From NCBI GenBank assembly GCA_903879875.1, contig CAIRNC010000519.1, positions 1 through 9,881 on the forward strand: a stretch of 9,881 nt of DNA, read 5' to 3'. Below, one piece after another: positions 1 to 6,652 of this stretch (within the stretch, counting starts at the first letter, position 1; each line of letters begins with the position of its first letter). The notes under the pieces were generated by a model. It searched no databases. It worked only from the letters and a program-made list of their open reading frames with translations, and was not told the origin of the DNA. Origin of the DNA: an uncultured Bacteroidota bacterium. GTDB taxonomy: Bacteria; Bacteroidota; Bacteroidia; Flavobacteriales; Flavobacteriaceae. The translations under genes were made by a program, and so were the position numbers.

Positions 1-32
1 CATAAGGAAATAATTTTAAAACATAGCCAATA

Positions 33-66
33 TTGATGTCTAATTAAAAAGAAGTGATTAATATTG
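33..66 (+). promoter_or_regulatory. Candidate -33/-7 promoter of the T9SS protein gene
   Basis: TTG at 33-35 and TAATATTG at 59-66 resemble the Bacteroidota -33 (TTG) and -7 (TAnnTTTG) elements, with one mismatch in the -7 box and a 23-base spacer, which is at the long end. It would start transcription at about 72, inside the inverted repeat at 67-94. Assigned by motif only. Confidence 0.35.
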
Positions 67-94
67 TATCGACAAACAGCAATAATTGTCGATA
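67..94. promoter_or_regulatory. Perfect 9-bp inverted repeat upstream of the T9SS protein gene
   Basis: TATCGACAA (67-75) and TTGTCGATA (86-94) are perfect reverse complements separated by ten bases. The repeat sits between the candidate promoter and the start codon at 125. It could be a two-fold symmetric operator over the transcription start or a hairpin in the 5' leader. There is no T run after it, so it is not an intrinsic terminator. The symmetry is seen directly; the role is inferred. Confidence 0.5.
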
Positions 95-124
95 AAATCA
101 ACTAACCCTTTAATTTTATTTATT

Positions 125-1840
125 ATGAAAACTAAAAAATCAATTTTAACCACAATTTCCCTATTGATGGTTTGTAATGTGCTTTTTTCAAAAAACAACT
201 CTTCCAGTCGAGTTTTAAAAAATGATTCTAGCTTTGTTTTAATGTGTAGTGCTACTAAAAATAGTATAATGAATCAAAACAGCAACTTGACTACGATTTG
301 GAATGGTACAACATGGAGTAATGGTATTCCAGATGCTAGCACTGACGCAATCATTTCTGGAAACTATACCGCAACAACCGATTTAACTGCAAATACTTTG
401 ACTGTAAATAATGGTGCAATTGTTGTAATTACTTCAGGTTATAGTTTTTTTATCACTTCCACTGTAACTGTAAGTTTAGGAGCCTCTTTGACTTTTGAAA
501 CCAATGCCAATTTAATTCAAACGGAAGACATCAATACCAACTTGGGTAATATAATAGTTAAAAGAAATAGTTCGCCTTTAAAAAGATTGGATTATTTATT
601 ATGGTCTTCACCAGTTGCATCACAAAATTTGCAATCTTTTTCAACTCAAACTTTAGCGAATAGATTTTACACTTATAATCCTACTTCTAATGCTTATAAT
701 GCAATTGCTACACCTGCAAGTACCTCTTTTGAAGCAGGTAAAGGTATTTTAATTCGTACTCCAAATACATTTTCAGACACTACACCAACGGTATGGTCAG
801 GACGTTTTGAAGGGGTACCTAATAATGGTGATTACAATATACCGGTGACTTCTAATGCATACAATAGCATTGGAAATCCATATCCTTCACCAATTGATGC
901 CGATATGTTTATGCTAACAAACAACATTACAGAAGCGATTTATTTTTGGAGAAAAACCAATAACTCTGCTAATTCTTCTTACGCAACCTATACTGTAATG
1001 GGAGGTGTTTCAAATAAAAGTGGATTAAGTGCGATTGAACCTAACCGTACTATTGATGTTGGGCAAGGTTTTATTGTAAAAGCAACATCAAATACAGTTG
1101 CGTTCAATAATGCTATGCGTGTTTCTAACAATAACAATCAGTTGTTAAAAACACTTTCTGTAGAAAGACATAGAATTTGGATAAATTTGGCCAATGAAAA
1201 TTTCCCCGCAAACCAAATGTTGTTAGGCTATATGACAAATGCTACAAATGGCGTTGATCCAGGAATTGATGGGACTTATATCAATGATAGTCAAATTGCA
1301 TTAAATTCGTATTTAAACAATGGAGAATTTATTGTTCAAGGACGTTCTTTACCTTTCACAAATACAGATGTAGTGCCTCTGACTTTTAAAACTACAATTG
1401 CGGGTAATTATACCATTTCAATTGATCATGTGGATGGTTTATTTCTTGAATCACAAAATATTTATATTAAAGACAATTTAATGGGTATTACACATGATTT
1501 GAAACAAAGTCCATACGCATTTGTAACTGCAACCGGTGTTTTCAATACGCGTTTTGAAATAGTATATGCAACTGCAAGTCAACTTGGAACTACTAATCCA
1601 GTTTTAAATGAAAATAATGTAATTGTATTTAATCAAAATAATATTTTGAAAATAAATACAGGAACAAACAGTATGAAATCCGTTCGTCTTTTTGATATTC
1701 AAGGGAAATTGATTAAAGAGCAAAATGCAATAAATGCTTCTACAACTGAATTTAAAGATTTACAATCAAACGGGGAAGTTTTAATTGCACAAATCACTTC
1801 AGATCAAGGAATAGTAATTACAAAAAAAGTTATTTTTTAA
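125..1840 (+). CDS. Secreted T9SS protein with C-terminal sorting domain
   Basis: This is a 571-residue exported protein, probably surface-attached or released through the type IX secretion system. The ATG at 125 is chosen because it begins a clean signal peptide (MKTKKS, a hydrophobic stretch to about residue 20, likely cleavage near Ser22). The open frame extends upstream to 86 but would place a non-signal segment in front. The body is rich in Asn, Thr and Ser, as expected for a beta-rich extracellular protein. It carries words common in large Flavobacterium secreted proteins: LDYLLWSSPV at about residue 155 and GNPYPSPIDAD at about 250. The last 70 residues or so (VFDIQGK-type core, ending in KKVIF) look like a type A T9SS sorting domain. 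No catalytic motif was recognised, so adhesin, matrix protein or unknown enzyme all remain open. A hairpin follows directly. Confidence 0.85.
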   Translation: MKTKKSILTTISLLMVCNVLFSKNNSSSRVLKNDSSFVLMCSATKNSIMNQNSNLTTIWNGTTWSNGIPDASTDAIISGNYTATTDLTANTLTVNNGAIVVITSGYSFFITSTVTVSLGASLTFETNANLIQTEDINTNLGNIIVKRNSSPLKRLDYLLWSSPVASQNLQSFSTQTLANRFYTYNPTSNAYNAIATPASTSFEAGKGILIRTPNTFSDTTPTVWSGRFEGVPNNGDYNIPVTSNAYNSIGNPYPSPIDADMFMLTNNITEAIYFWRKTNNSANSSYATYTVMGGVSNKSGLSAIEPNRTIDVGQGFIVKATSNTVAFNNAMRVSNNNNQLLKTLSVERHRIWINLANENFPANQMLLGYMTNATNGVDPGIDGTYINDSQIALNSYLNNGEFIVQGRSLPFTNTDVVPLTFKTTIAGNYTISIDHVDGLFLESQNIYIKDNLMGITHDLKQSPYAFVTATGVFNTRFEIVYATASQLGTTNPVLNENNVIVFNQNNILKINTGTNSMKSVRLFDIQGKLIKEQNAINASTTEFKDLQSNGEVLIAQITSDQGIVITKKVIF

Positions 1841-1846
1841 AAAACC

Positions 1847-1882
1847 AAGAAGCTTCATTGGCTATAACTAATGAAGTTTCTT
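1847..1882. repeat. 13-bp inverted repeat after the T9SS gene
   Basis: AAGAAGCTTCATT (1847-1859) pairs with AATGAAGTTTCTT (1870-1882) through 13 positions with one G-U wobble and a ten-base loop. It starts seven bases after the stop codon and probably ends or stabilises the upstream mRNA. There is no T run on its plus-strand 3' side. On the minus strand the hairpin is followed by a T run (complement of 1839-1844), so as an intrinsic terminator it fits minus-strand transcription better. It also covers the ATG at 1871, which argues against that codon being used. Confidence 0.55.
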
Positions 1883-1897
1883 AAAACAAATTCAGTC

Positions 1898-2251
1898 ATG
1901 GAAAGAGATGTTTTAATTTATGACAACTCTTGTGCATATGCTAATTATATTAAGCAAAAGCTAGGAAGAGAATTTGATTTCGAAAAACACAGGGCTTTTA
2001 GAAATTCAGAAAATATAGATTTTAAAAAGTATGGAGCTGTTATTTTTATACTTAACTCCGAAATAGAGCTTCTAGATTTAATGTGGATTTTAAACAAAAC
2101 AAAAAATTTATTGTTTTACTCTAAATTTAAAAAAATAAATGAACGTTTGGATCAAATTGAGTCTATAAAGTTGTTAGACTTTAGTAAAAGTAAAATAGAG
2201 ATTGTTGATGATATTCAAATGAATCTAACTTTAGCTACTGTTTTTTTATGA
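1898..2251 (+). CDS. Small receiver-like protein, paralogue 1 (pseudo-receiver)
   Basis: This 117-residue soluble protein is not one I recognise by name. An in-frame ATG exists at 1871, but it lies in a hairpin arm. The ATG at 1898 (MERDVLIYDNS) aligns with the start of the second copy at 3229 (MKNEVLIYDNS), so 1898 is preferred. By hand alignment 83 of 117 positions match the copy. The pattern suggests a receiver (CheY-like) fold: strand 1 VLIYDNS with Asp9, strand 3 AVIFIL followed by Asn53 where the phospho-accepting Asp would be, strand 4 LLFYS with Ser75 at the Thr/Ser position, and LLDFSK with Lys97 near the conserved Lys position. If so, it cannot be phosphorylated in the usual way and may act as a binding partner. 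It has no signal peptide or membrane helix. The fold is inference; a different small alpha/beta family is possible. Confidence 0.75.
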   Translation: MERDVLIYDNSCAYANYIKQKLGREFDFEKHRAFRNSENIDFKKYGAVIFILNSEIELLDLMWILNKTKNLLFYSKFKKINERLDQIESIKLLDFSKSKIEIVDDIQMNLTLATVFL

Positions 2252-2282
2252 CTTTATTAATGATTATAATATATCAAAAATA

Positions 2283-2378
2283 TTTCAGGCAACTTCTATG
2301 TTGAGCGTGTTTTTTAAGGGAATATTTAACACTTTAGTAGAATAAATATGGGGTTATATTTATATAAGTAGCCTGAAA
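2283..2378 (+). repeat. Structured element copy 1, after paralogue 1
   Basis: The element is bounded by TTTCAGGC (2283-2290) and GCCTGAAA (2371-2378), a perfect 8-bp inverted repeat; beyond an A-A mismatch, AC and GT add two more pairs. Inside, CTA (2296-2298) can pair with TAG (2338-2340) and GTGTT (2307-2311) with AACAC (2328-2332). ATAAATAT (2342-2349) pairs perfectly with ATATTTAT (2356-2363) around a six-base loop. It shares CAGGCAACnTCTA and TTTAGTAG with the copy at 3624-3718 at almost the same spacing, giving a three-way-junction shape. It begins 31 bases after the stop of paralogue 1 and ends nine bases before an intrinsic terminator. It may be a 3'UTR RNA structure, a small RNA or a small mobile hairpin element. 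Orientation is set by the paralogue. Confidence 0.7.
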
Positions 2379-2387
2379 ATAATTTTT

Positions 2388-2419
2388 AAACAGCACCTTT
2401 TTAAAGGTGCTGTTTTTTT
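2388..2419 (+). terminator. Strong intrinsic terminator
   Basis: AAACAGCACCTTT (2388-2400) and AAAGGTGCTGTTT (2403-2415) form a 13-bp inverted repeat, realistically a 12-bp stem with a TTTA loop. A run of seven T residues follows at 2413-2419. It ends the transcript that carries paralogue 1 and element copy 1. Confidence 0.9.
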
Positions 2420-2744
2420 ATTGAACATACCAAAACCTATTCCGTCAAAAGAGGATGTATTTGTAAACTAATACTTCTTATAATCCTAGAGACACTTCAA
2501 TTAAACTGATTATAACGCTACTTTATCTTTATATTTCCTAAAAAGGCATCTCTTTTTTAAATTATCAATACATCTTTTTAAACCAAACCCAAAAACCACA
2601 AAAGAAATTTCAATTGGAATATATTTGTTAGAAGATTTTTAAAAATAAATTTATGAAAATTGTTAAATTTATATAAATCGTCATAGATTAAAGCGATATG
2701 GTCATTAAAAAGGTTATTTATTAAATTTATTAAGTCGTCAACAA
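2420..2744. other. Gene-free AT-rich stretch
   Basis: I see no convincing coding region, tRNA or long repeat in these 325 bases. Short frames such as the one ending at the TAA near 2470 have no usable start and lie just after the terminator. The only candidate signal is a -7-like box at 2620-2627. The stretch could be a decayed gene or a long leader of the membrane protein gene at 2745. Confidence 0.5.
2620..2627 (+). promoter_or_regulatory. Candidate -7 box for the membrane protein gene
   Basis: TATATTTG matches the Bacteroidota -7 consensus TAnnTTTG exactly, but no TTG is found at the expected -33 position. Transcription from here would leave a leader of roughly 110 bases before the ATG at 2745. 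AT-rich DNA makes chance matches likely. Confidence 0.35.
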
Positions 2745-3167
2745 ATGACAAATGAAACCGTTGTTTTTTTTGAAAATAATTTCGGAAAGATATATGATGA
2801 TAAAATACTGATAAGCAATTTCAATCAAGAATTAAATATTAAAGAGGTTGCTTTTTTGACAGTTAGAGAGAAAAAAATAGCCAGTAAAAAAATAAAAAGA
2901 ATTGCAATTTTATTTATCATAATGTTCCTTTTGGGGATGTGTTTCTATTTAAATGTTTGGATTTTGAAGTTTTCTTTTTTTATTGGATTCTCAATGCTTT
3001 TACTGTTTGCCATTTTCTATAATAAGAAAAAAGTATTTGTAAAAATAATATTATGCTATTCTAAACCGCTTGGCTTTAAAATTAAAAAGCAATCCCAACA
3101 AGATGCAATTGAGTTCATTCAATATTTTAAGAAATATAGATTGGAAAACCCAGATTTAAGGCACTAG
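2745..3167 (+). CDS. Small two-helix membrane protein of unknown function
   Basis: This 140-residue protein has two adjacent predicted membrane helices, at about residues 52-70 and 72-92. They are preceded by a Lys/Arg-rich segment (REKKIASKKIKR) and followed by FYNKKK, so both ends should face the cytoplasm. The N-terminal part (ENNFGKIYDDKILISN) looks like beta strands, and the C-terminal part ends in an amphipathic helix (QQDAIEFIQYFKKY). A small beta-rich domain interrupted by a helical hairpin resembles DUF6232-like or PH-like membrane proteins, but this is only an architectural impression. There is no signal peptide or catalytic motif. The gene lies 61 bases before the second receiver-like paralogue on the same strand and could be cotranscribed with it, since no terminator separates them. 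The start at 2745 is the first ATG of the frame. Confidence 0.75.
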   Translation: MTNETVVFFENNFGKIYDDKILISNFNQELNIKEVAFLTVREKKIASKKIKRIAILFIIMFLLGMCFYLNVWILKFSFFIGFSMLLLFAIFYNKKKVFVKIILCYSKPLGFKIKKQSQQDAIEFIQYFKKYRLENPDLRH

Positions 3168-3228
3168 CGAAGTTAAAATAAAAAGGATGTAACTTTTGCA
3201 CAAAAAATAATTTATAAAATAATGAACT

Positions 3229-3606
3229 ATGAAAAATGAGGTTTTAATTTACGACAATTCTACAGCTTATGCTAATTTTTTTAAACAAAAACTAGGTAGT
3301 GAATTTGATTTTGAAAAATTTAAATCATTAAATGACTCAGAACATATAGATTTCAAAAAATATATGGCAGTCATTTTTATCCTTAATTCTGAAATTGAAC
3401 TTTTAGATTTAATGTGGATATTCAGCAAGACAAATAATCTTTTGTTCTATTCAAAATACAAAAAAATTAATGCCCGTTTGAGTGAAATAGAAAACATAAC
3501 ACTGTTAGACTTTAACAAAAGCAAATCAGAGATTGTAGAAAACATTCAAACGAATCTTTCTATGGCTTCAATCTTCCATGAAGGCGAAAATCTTATGGTA
3601 GTTTAA
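3229..3606 (+). CDS. Small receiver-like protein, paralogue 2 (pseudo-receiver)
   Basis: This 125-residue protein aligns without gaps to the product of 1898-2251 over 117 residues (83 identical by eye) and adds an eight-residue tail (EGENLMVV). The best-kept block is residues 40-64, including IDFKKY and AVIFILNSEIELLDLMWI. Variable positions cluster at residues 31-39 and at the C-terminus, so both copies look like maintained genes and not recent decay. The same receiver-like positions are kept: Asp9, Asn53 in place of the phosphorylated Asp, Ser75 and Lys97. The protein is cytoplasmic, with no export signal. It lies downstream of the two-helix membrane protein and 17 bases before the second structured element. 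A weak promoter-like word (TAACTTTTG, about 3190-3198) precedes it. Function is unknown; a role as a non-phosphorylated partner in the adjacent two-component system is a guess. Confidence 0.78.
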   Translation: MKNEVLIYDNSTAYANFFKQKLGSEFDFEKFKSLNDSEHIDFKKYMAVIFILNSEIELLDLMWIFSKTNNLLFYSKYKKINARLSEIENITLLDFNKSKSEIVENIQTNLSMASIFHEGENLMVV

Positions 3607-3623
3607 ATAATTTAAGTTGTTTT

Positions 3624-3718
3624 TTCAGGCAACGTCTAGTTAAATCGAGATATCAACGGCGTAATCAGCTCAATTTAGTAGGAGGTAAATAGCATACACT
3701 ATTTGCCCGTTGCCTGAA
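3624..3718 (+). repeat. Structured element copy 2, after paralogue 2
   Basis: TTCAGGCAACG (3624-3634) and CGTTGCCTGAA (3708-3718) form a perfect 11-bp closing stem. Arm 1 pairs CTA (3636-3638) with TAG (3679-3681) and TTAAAT (3640-3645) with ATTTAG (3673-3678), then GAG (3647-3649) with CTC (3669-3671), leaving a bulged G and one C-A mismatch. Arm 2 pairs GGTAAATAG (3684-3692) with CTATTTGCC (3699-3707) around a six-base loop, with one wobble. Copy 1 has the same hairpin with changed bases that still pair. AGGAGGT at 3680-3686 resembles a ribosome-binding sequence but is absent from copy 1. The element fills most of the gap between two convergent genes and may also help terminate transcription from either side. 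Confidence 0.72.
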
Positions 3719-3728
3719 TAATAAATTT

Positions 3729-4490
3729 TTATTTGGAAATATTTTTCACATAGTCCCTAGGAGTAATACCTTTATATTGTTTGAAACTGGTAGAGAAATA
3801 AGATAATGATTTAAATCCTGTTTCATCAGCCAAAAACTGAAAATTACGTTCTCCTAAATCCATCATTTTTACCGCAAAATCCAGTTTTAATTCTCTAATA
3901 TATTGGCTAATATTACAATTGGCATACTTTCTAGTTTTTTTGTCCAATGTTGATTTACTTATAAATAATTGCGAAGCCAATTCGTTAACATCTACTTTAG
4001 ATTTTATATTTTTCAATACAATTTCATTTACAGATGACATAAAATCTTTTTCTGAAAGTTTAATCGTTATTTTCGAAAACGGATCGGGCTTGTATTTATT
4101 AATAATGTTTTGTTTGAGTGCAATTAAATTTTGAATTTTAAGAAGTAATTCTACCGTTTTAAAAGGTTTCCTGATAAAATCGGTAACGCCATGTTCCAAT
4201 TGTCTCAGCTGAATGGTATCGTCTAAATTAGCCGTAATGATAATAAAAGGAACGGCATTTAGCGTTTTCAATTTTTTTAAATTCAAGAACAGTTGCTCAC
4301 CGTCCATTAATGGCATCATCAAATCACTAATGATAATGTCAGGCACGTTCGATTTTAAATAGTGTAAGGCTTCAACGCCGTTTTTTAACCATTTAACGTT
4401 AAAATTATTTAAGGTTAACAATTCGTTCATAGCTTCGCCTAAAGCCAAATCGTCTTCAATTAATACTGCTTCTATTGGGGGATTTTTCAT
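3729..4490 (-). CDS. Response regulator: receiver plus AraC-type DNA-binding domain
   Basis: This 253-residue cytoplasmic transcription factor should be controlled by phosphorylation. The N-terminal receiver (about residues 6-122) has the acidic pair Asp13 and Asp14, the phospho-acceptor Asp56 in IISDLMMPLMDG, Thr86 in IIITAN and Lys108 in RKPF, so all the key residues are present. A linker leads to an AraC/XylS-type domain with two helix-turn-helix units (about residues 155-250), including VNELASQLFISKSTLDKK and a second unit ending in GFKSLSYFSTSFKQYKGITPRDY. The order and length fit single-protein AraC-family response regulators, not the very large hybrid regulators of Bacteroides. It is divergent from the histidine kinase at 4605 across 114 bases, which suggests that kinase as its partner and the shared gap as a likely target. 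On the 3' side it converges with paralogue 2. Confidence 0.93.
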   Translation of the reverse strand: MKNPPIEAVLIEDDLALGEAMNELLTLNNFNVKWLKNGVEALHYLKSNVPDIIISDLMMPLMDGEQLFLNLKKLKTLNAVPFIIITANLDDTIQLRQLEHGVTDFIRKPFKTVELLLKIQNLIALKQNIINKYKPDPFSKITIKLSEKDFMSSVNEIVLKNIKSKVDVNELASQLFISKSTLDKKTRKYANCNISQYIRELKLDFAVKMMDLGERNFQFLADETGFKSLSYFSTSFKQYKGITPRDYVKNISK

Positions 4491-4558
4491 TCGACTAAAT
4501 TACGGCTTTAATTTTAAATTATAACTCATATTTTTTAAATCAAACCCATTAAGTTTAG

Positions 4559-4584
4559 TTGATTTAACAATTAAGATACATTTG
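4559..4584 (+). promoter_or_regulatory. Candidate promoter of the histidine kinase gene
   Basis: TACATTTG at 4577-4584 is an exact match to the Bacteroidota -7 box TAnnTTTG. A TTG at 4559-4561 could be the -33 element, although the 15-base spacer is short. The start site would be near 4590, giving a leader of about 15 bases before the ATG at 4605. Confidence 0.55.
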
Positions 4585-4604
4585 TTAAAATATTCCCAAT
4601 AAAT

Positions 4605-6623
4605 ATGCAAAAATTACTAGAAGGAGTTTTAAAATCAACTACCATTTTACTCAAAGACATTAATTTAAATGAGGCTTTGAGTTCTTGTATTTCACTATTG
4701 GCTGAAGCACAAAATATAGACAAATGTTTTATATACAAAACCAATCCGGAACAGGAACAGTTGCAGTATTCTTATGAAAACAAGCAATGTGAATTTTGTG
4801 TTCAAAAAGACAGTTGCAATTTTGATTTAGAAGGGATTTCATCTGAAAATTTTCCAGAACTCTTTCAAATGCTATTTGAAAACAAAACCTATTATGCTAC
4901 TGTAGCTGAAAATTCGAGTACTTCATTTAAGGCATATATGGAATTAAAGCAAATTAAGGCGTGTCTATTTGTGCCTATATTTTCTGAAGAGTTGTTTTGG
5001 GGTTGGATCAGTTATATTGATTGCAGAGAAATAAGAGAATGGAGCTCCATTGAAATTACAGCATTGGTAGCAGCAGCGAATAGTATTGGTACTCGAATTA
5101 GTACCGATAACAAGGCGCTTGCTTTAAGCGAAACGGTTAAACAATTGGACTTTTTCATTAAAACGGCAAAGCAAGCAATTTGGAATAAAAATTTAATCAC
5201 CAACCAATTTAATTATTCTTATAATTGGGAAGGAGTTTTGGGCTACTCTTCAGAAGAGGTGACCAGTTCGGCAACATTTTATAAATCTTTACTACATAAA
5301 GATGATGTAAATCGCATAGAAACCGAGTTGAAAGATTTTTTAGATGGAAAATCAGAGGTTTATACAGGGGTGAAAAGAATGTTACACAAAAAAGGGCATT
5401 ATGTATGGTTGCGCTACAATGCTAAAGTAAAAAGAAATATGCAGGGTATTCCAATTGAAATTATGGGTACAGATGTCGATTTTACCGATGTGGTTGAAAA
5501 AGAATTAAAACTCCAAATTTCTGAAGAAAAATATCGATTCATTACAGAAAATACCATTGACGTAATTTCGCAATTTAGCCCTGAAGGTATTTATTTGTAT
5601 TCCTCAAATTCAATAAAAAAGGTAACGGGTTATGAACCAGAAGAATTACTTGGAACTTCTCCTTACAAACACATCCATCCCGATGATATTCCACATGTAA
5701 CACAAAGACATAAAGAATTTGTTACAAATAAAATTTCAAAAGGAATGATTTATCGCTATAAGACTAAAAGCGGCGAATATATTTGGTTAGAAACTTTTTC
5801 TATTCCAATTTATGATTCTAATGGTGTATTACAAAAACTACAAACATCCAGTAGAGACATTTCTGAAAGAATAAAATCGGAAGAAACCTTAAAAAGTGCC
5901 CTTCAAAAGGAGCGTCAACTCAATGAACTGAAATCGAAATTTGTGAGCACGGTTTCCCATCAATTTAGAACTCCTTTTACCGTTATTTATTCGAATACGG
6001 AACTCATAGAGTTGAAAATGGCGCAAACAGCAATGCCAGCTTCTCTAAACCTAAGTACCTATACTTCTAGAATTAAAAATGAAGTTCAACGTATGACTGA
6101 ATTGATGGAAAATGTTTTGATATATGGTAAACATGAAGCCAATCATATTAAAAAATCCATCAAACCTATTCGTTTCACAGCATTTTGTCAATCGTTTATT
6201 GCTACTTATTTTCAAAACCAACCCGATGGACGAAGCATTGAGTTTTCATTTGAAGGAGACGAGCAATTGGTATATTCAGACGAAGAATTGTTAGTGCATA
6301 TTTTAACCAATGTAATCAGTAATGCTTTTAAATATTCAGTTAATAAAAAAAGTCCAAAAATGAATGTTGAATACTTACAAAACGATTTTAAAATTCACGT
6401 TATCGACTATGGAATTGGTGTTCCCAAAGATGATGTTTCTCAACTTTTTAATGCGTTTTATAGAGCAAGTAATACCAGTACCATTGTAGGTTCGGGTCTT
6501 GGTTTGTCAATAATAGATCAATTTACAACGCTATTAGGCGGAAAAATAAAATTTACCAGCAAAGAAAATTATGGGTCGAAAGTTACGCTTCAATTTCCAT
6601 ATGTTTTAATAAATCAACCTTAA
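4605..6623 (+). CDS. Soluble sensor histidine kinase, GAF-PAS-PAS-HisKA-HATPase
   Basis: This 672-residue kinase has no signal peptide or membrane helix, so it should sense a cytoplasmic signal. In order: a GAF-like domain (about 1-165), PAS with PAC (about 178-300), a second PAS with PAC (about 305-425), a short coiled coil, a HisKA dimerisation domain with His452 in SHQFRTPF, and a HATPase domain. The latter has an N box with Asn573 (ISNAFKYS), a G1 box (DYGIGV, 601-606) and a G2 box (GSGLGLS, 629-635). All catalytic boxes are intact. The GAF region holds a Cys cluster (Cys62, Cys65, Cys71) that could bind a metal or respond to redox state. There is no receiver at its C-terminus; receivers are supplied by the divergent AraC regulator and by the receiver-kinase 29 bases downstream, with which it is probably cotranscribed. 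The start at 4605 is the first ATG after the -7 box. Confidence 0.93.
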   Translation: MQKLLEGVLKSTTILLKDINLNEALSSCISLLAEAQNIDKCFIYKTNPEQEQLQYSYENKQCEFCVQKDSCNFDLEGISSENFPELFQMLFENKTYYATVAENSSTSFKAYMELKQIKACLFVPIFSEELFWGWISYIDCREIREWSSIEITALVAAANSIGTRISTDNKALALSETVKQLDFFIKTAKQAIWNKNLITNQFNYSYNWEGVLGYSSEEVTSSATFYKSLLHKDDVNRIETELKDFLDGKSEVYTGVKRMLHKKGHYVWLRYNAKVKRNMQGIPIEIMGTDVDFTDVVEKELKLQISEEKYRFITENTIDVISQFSPEGIYLYSSNSIKKVTGYEPEELLGTSPYKHIHPDDIPHVTQRHKEFVTNKISKGMIYRYKTKSGEYIWLETFSIPIYDSNGVLQKLQTSSRDISERIKSEETLKSALQKERQLNELKSKFVSTVSHQFRTPFTVIYSNTELIELKMAQTAMPASLNLSTYTSRIKNEVQRMTELMENVLIYGKHEANHIKKSIKPIRFTAFCQSFIATYFQNQPDGRSIEFSFEGDEQLVYSDEELLVHILTNVISNAFKYSVNKKSPKMNVEYLQNDFKIHVIDYGIGVPKDDVSQLFNAFYRASNTSTIVGSGLGLSIIDQFTTLLGGKIKFTSKENYGSKVTLQFPYVLINQP

Positions 6624-6652
6624 TTTAAAATACCAAATTAAAAATATCAACT

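Noticed and set aside
2283..2378. Insertion of a small mobile hairpin element (MITE)
   Set aside because: Terminal inverted repeats are present, but I find no target-site duplication around either copy, and both sit at the same place behind paralogous genes. Not fully excluded.
2421..2470. Short frame reading NIPKPIPSKEDVFVN before a stop
   Set aside because: It has no start codon of its own and begins in the terminator, so a chance frame is more likely than a gene fragment.
3624..3718. Integron attC site
   Set aside because: The folded shape and position after a gene fit, but the ends (AGGCAAC and GTTGCCT) do not match the attC core RYYYAAC and GTTRRRY, and no integrase is in the window.
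2283..3718. tRNA or retron-type RNA in the two elements
   Set aside because: There is no T-loop consensus or cloverleaf, and no reverse transcriptase gene is nearby.
3919..4134. 71-codon plus-strand frame inside the AraC-type regulator
   Set aside because: It lies wholly within the minus-strand regulator, whose receiver and AraC motifs are clear; the frame has no recognisable motif.
5012..5203. 63-codon minus-strand frame inside the histidine kinase
   Set aside because: It is antisense to the GAF/PAS coding region, which is well supported, and has no promoter or motif.
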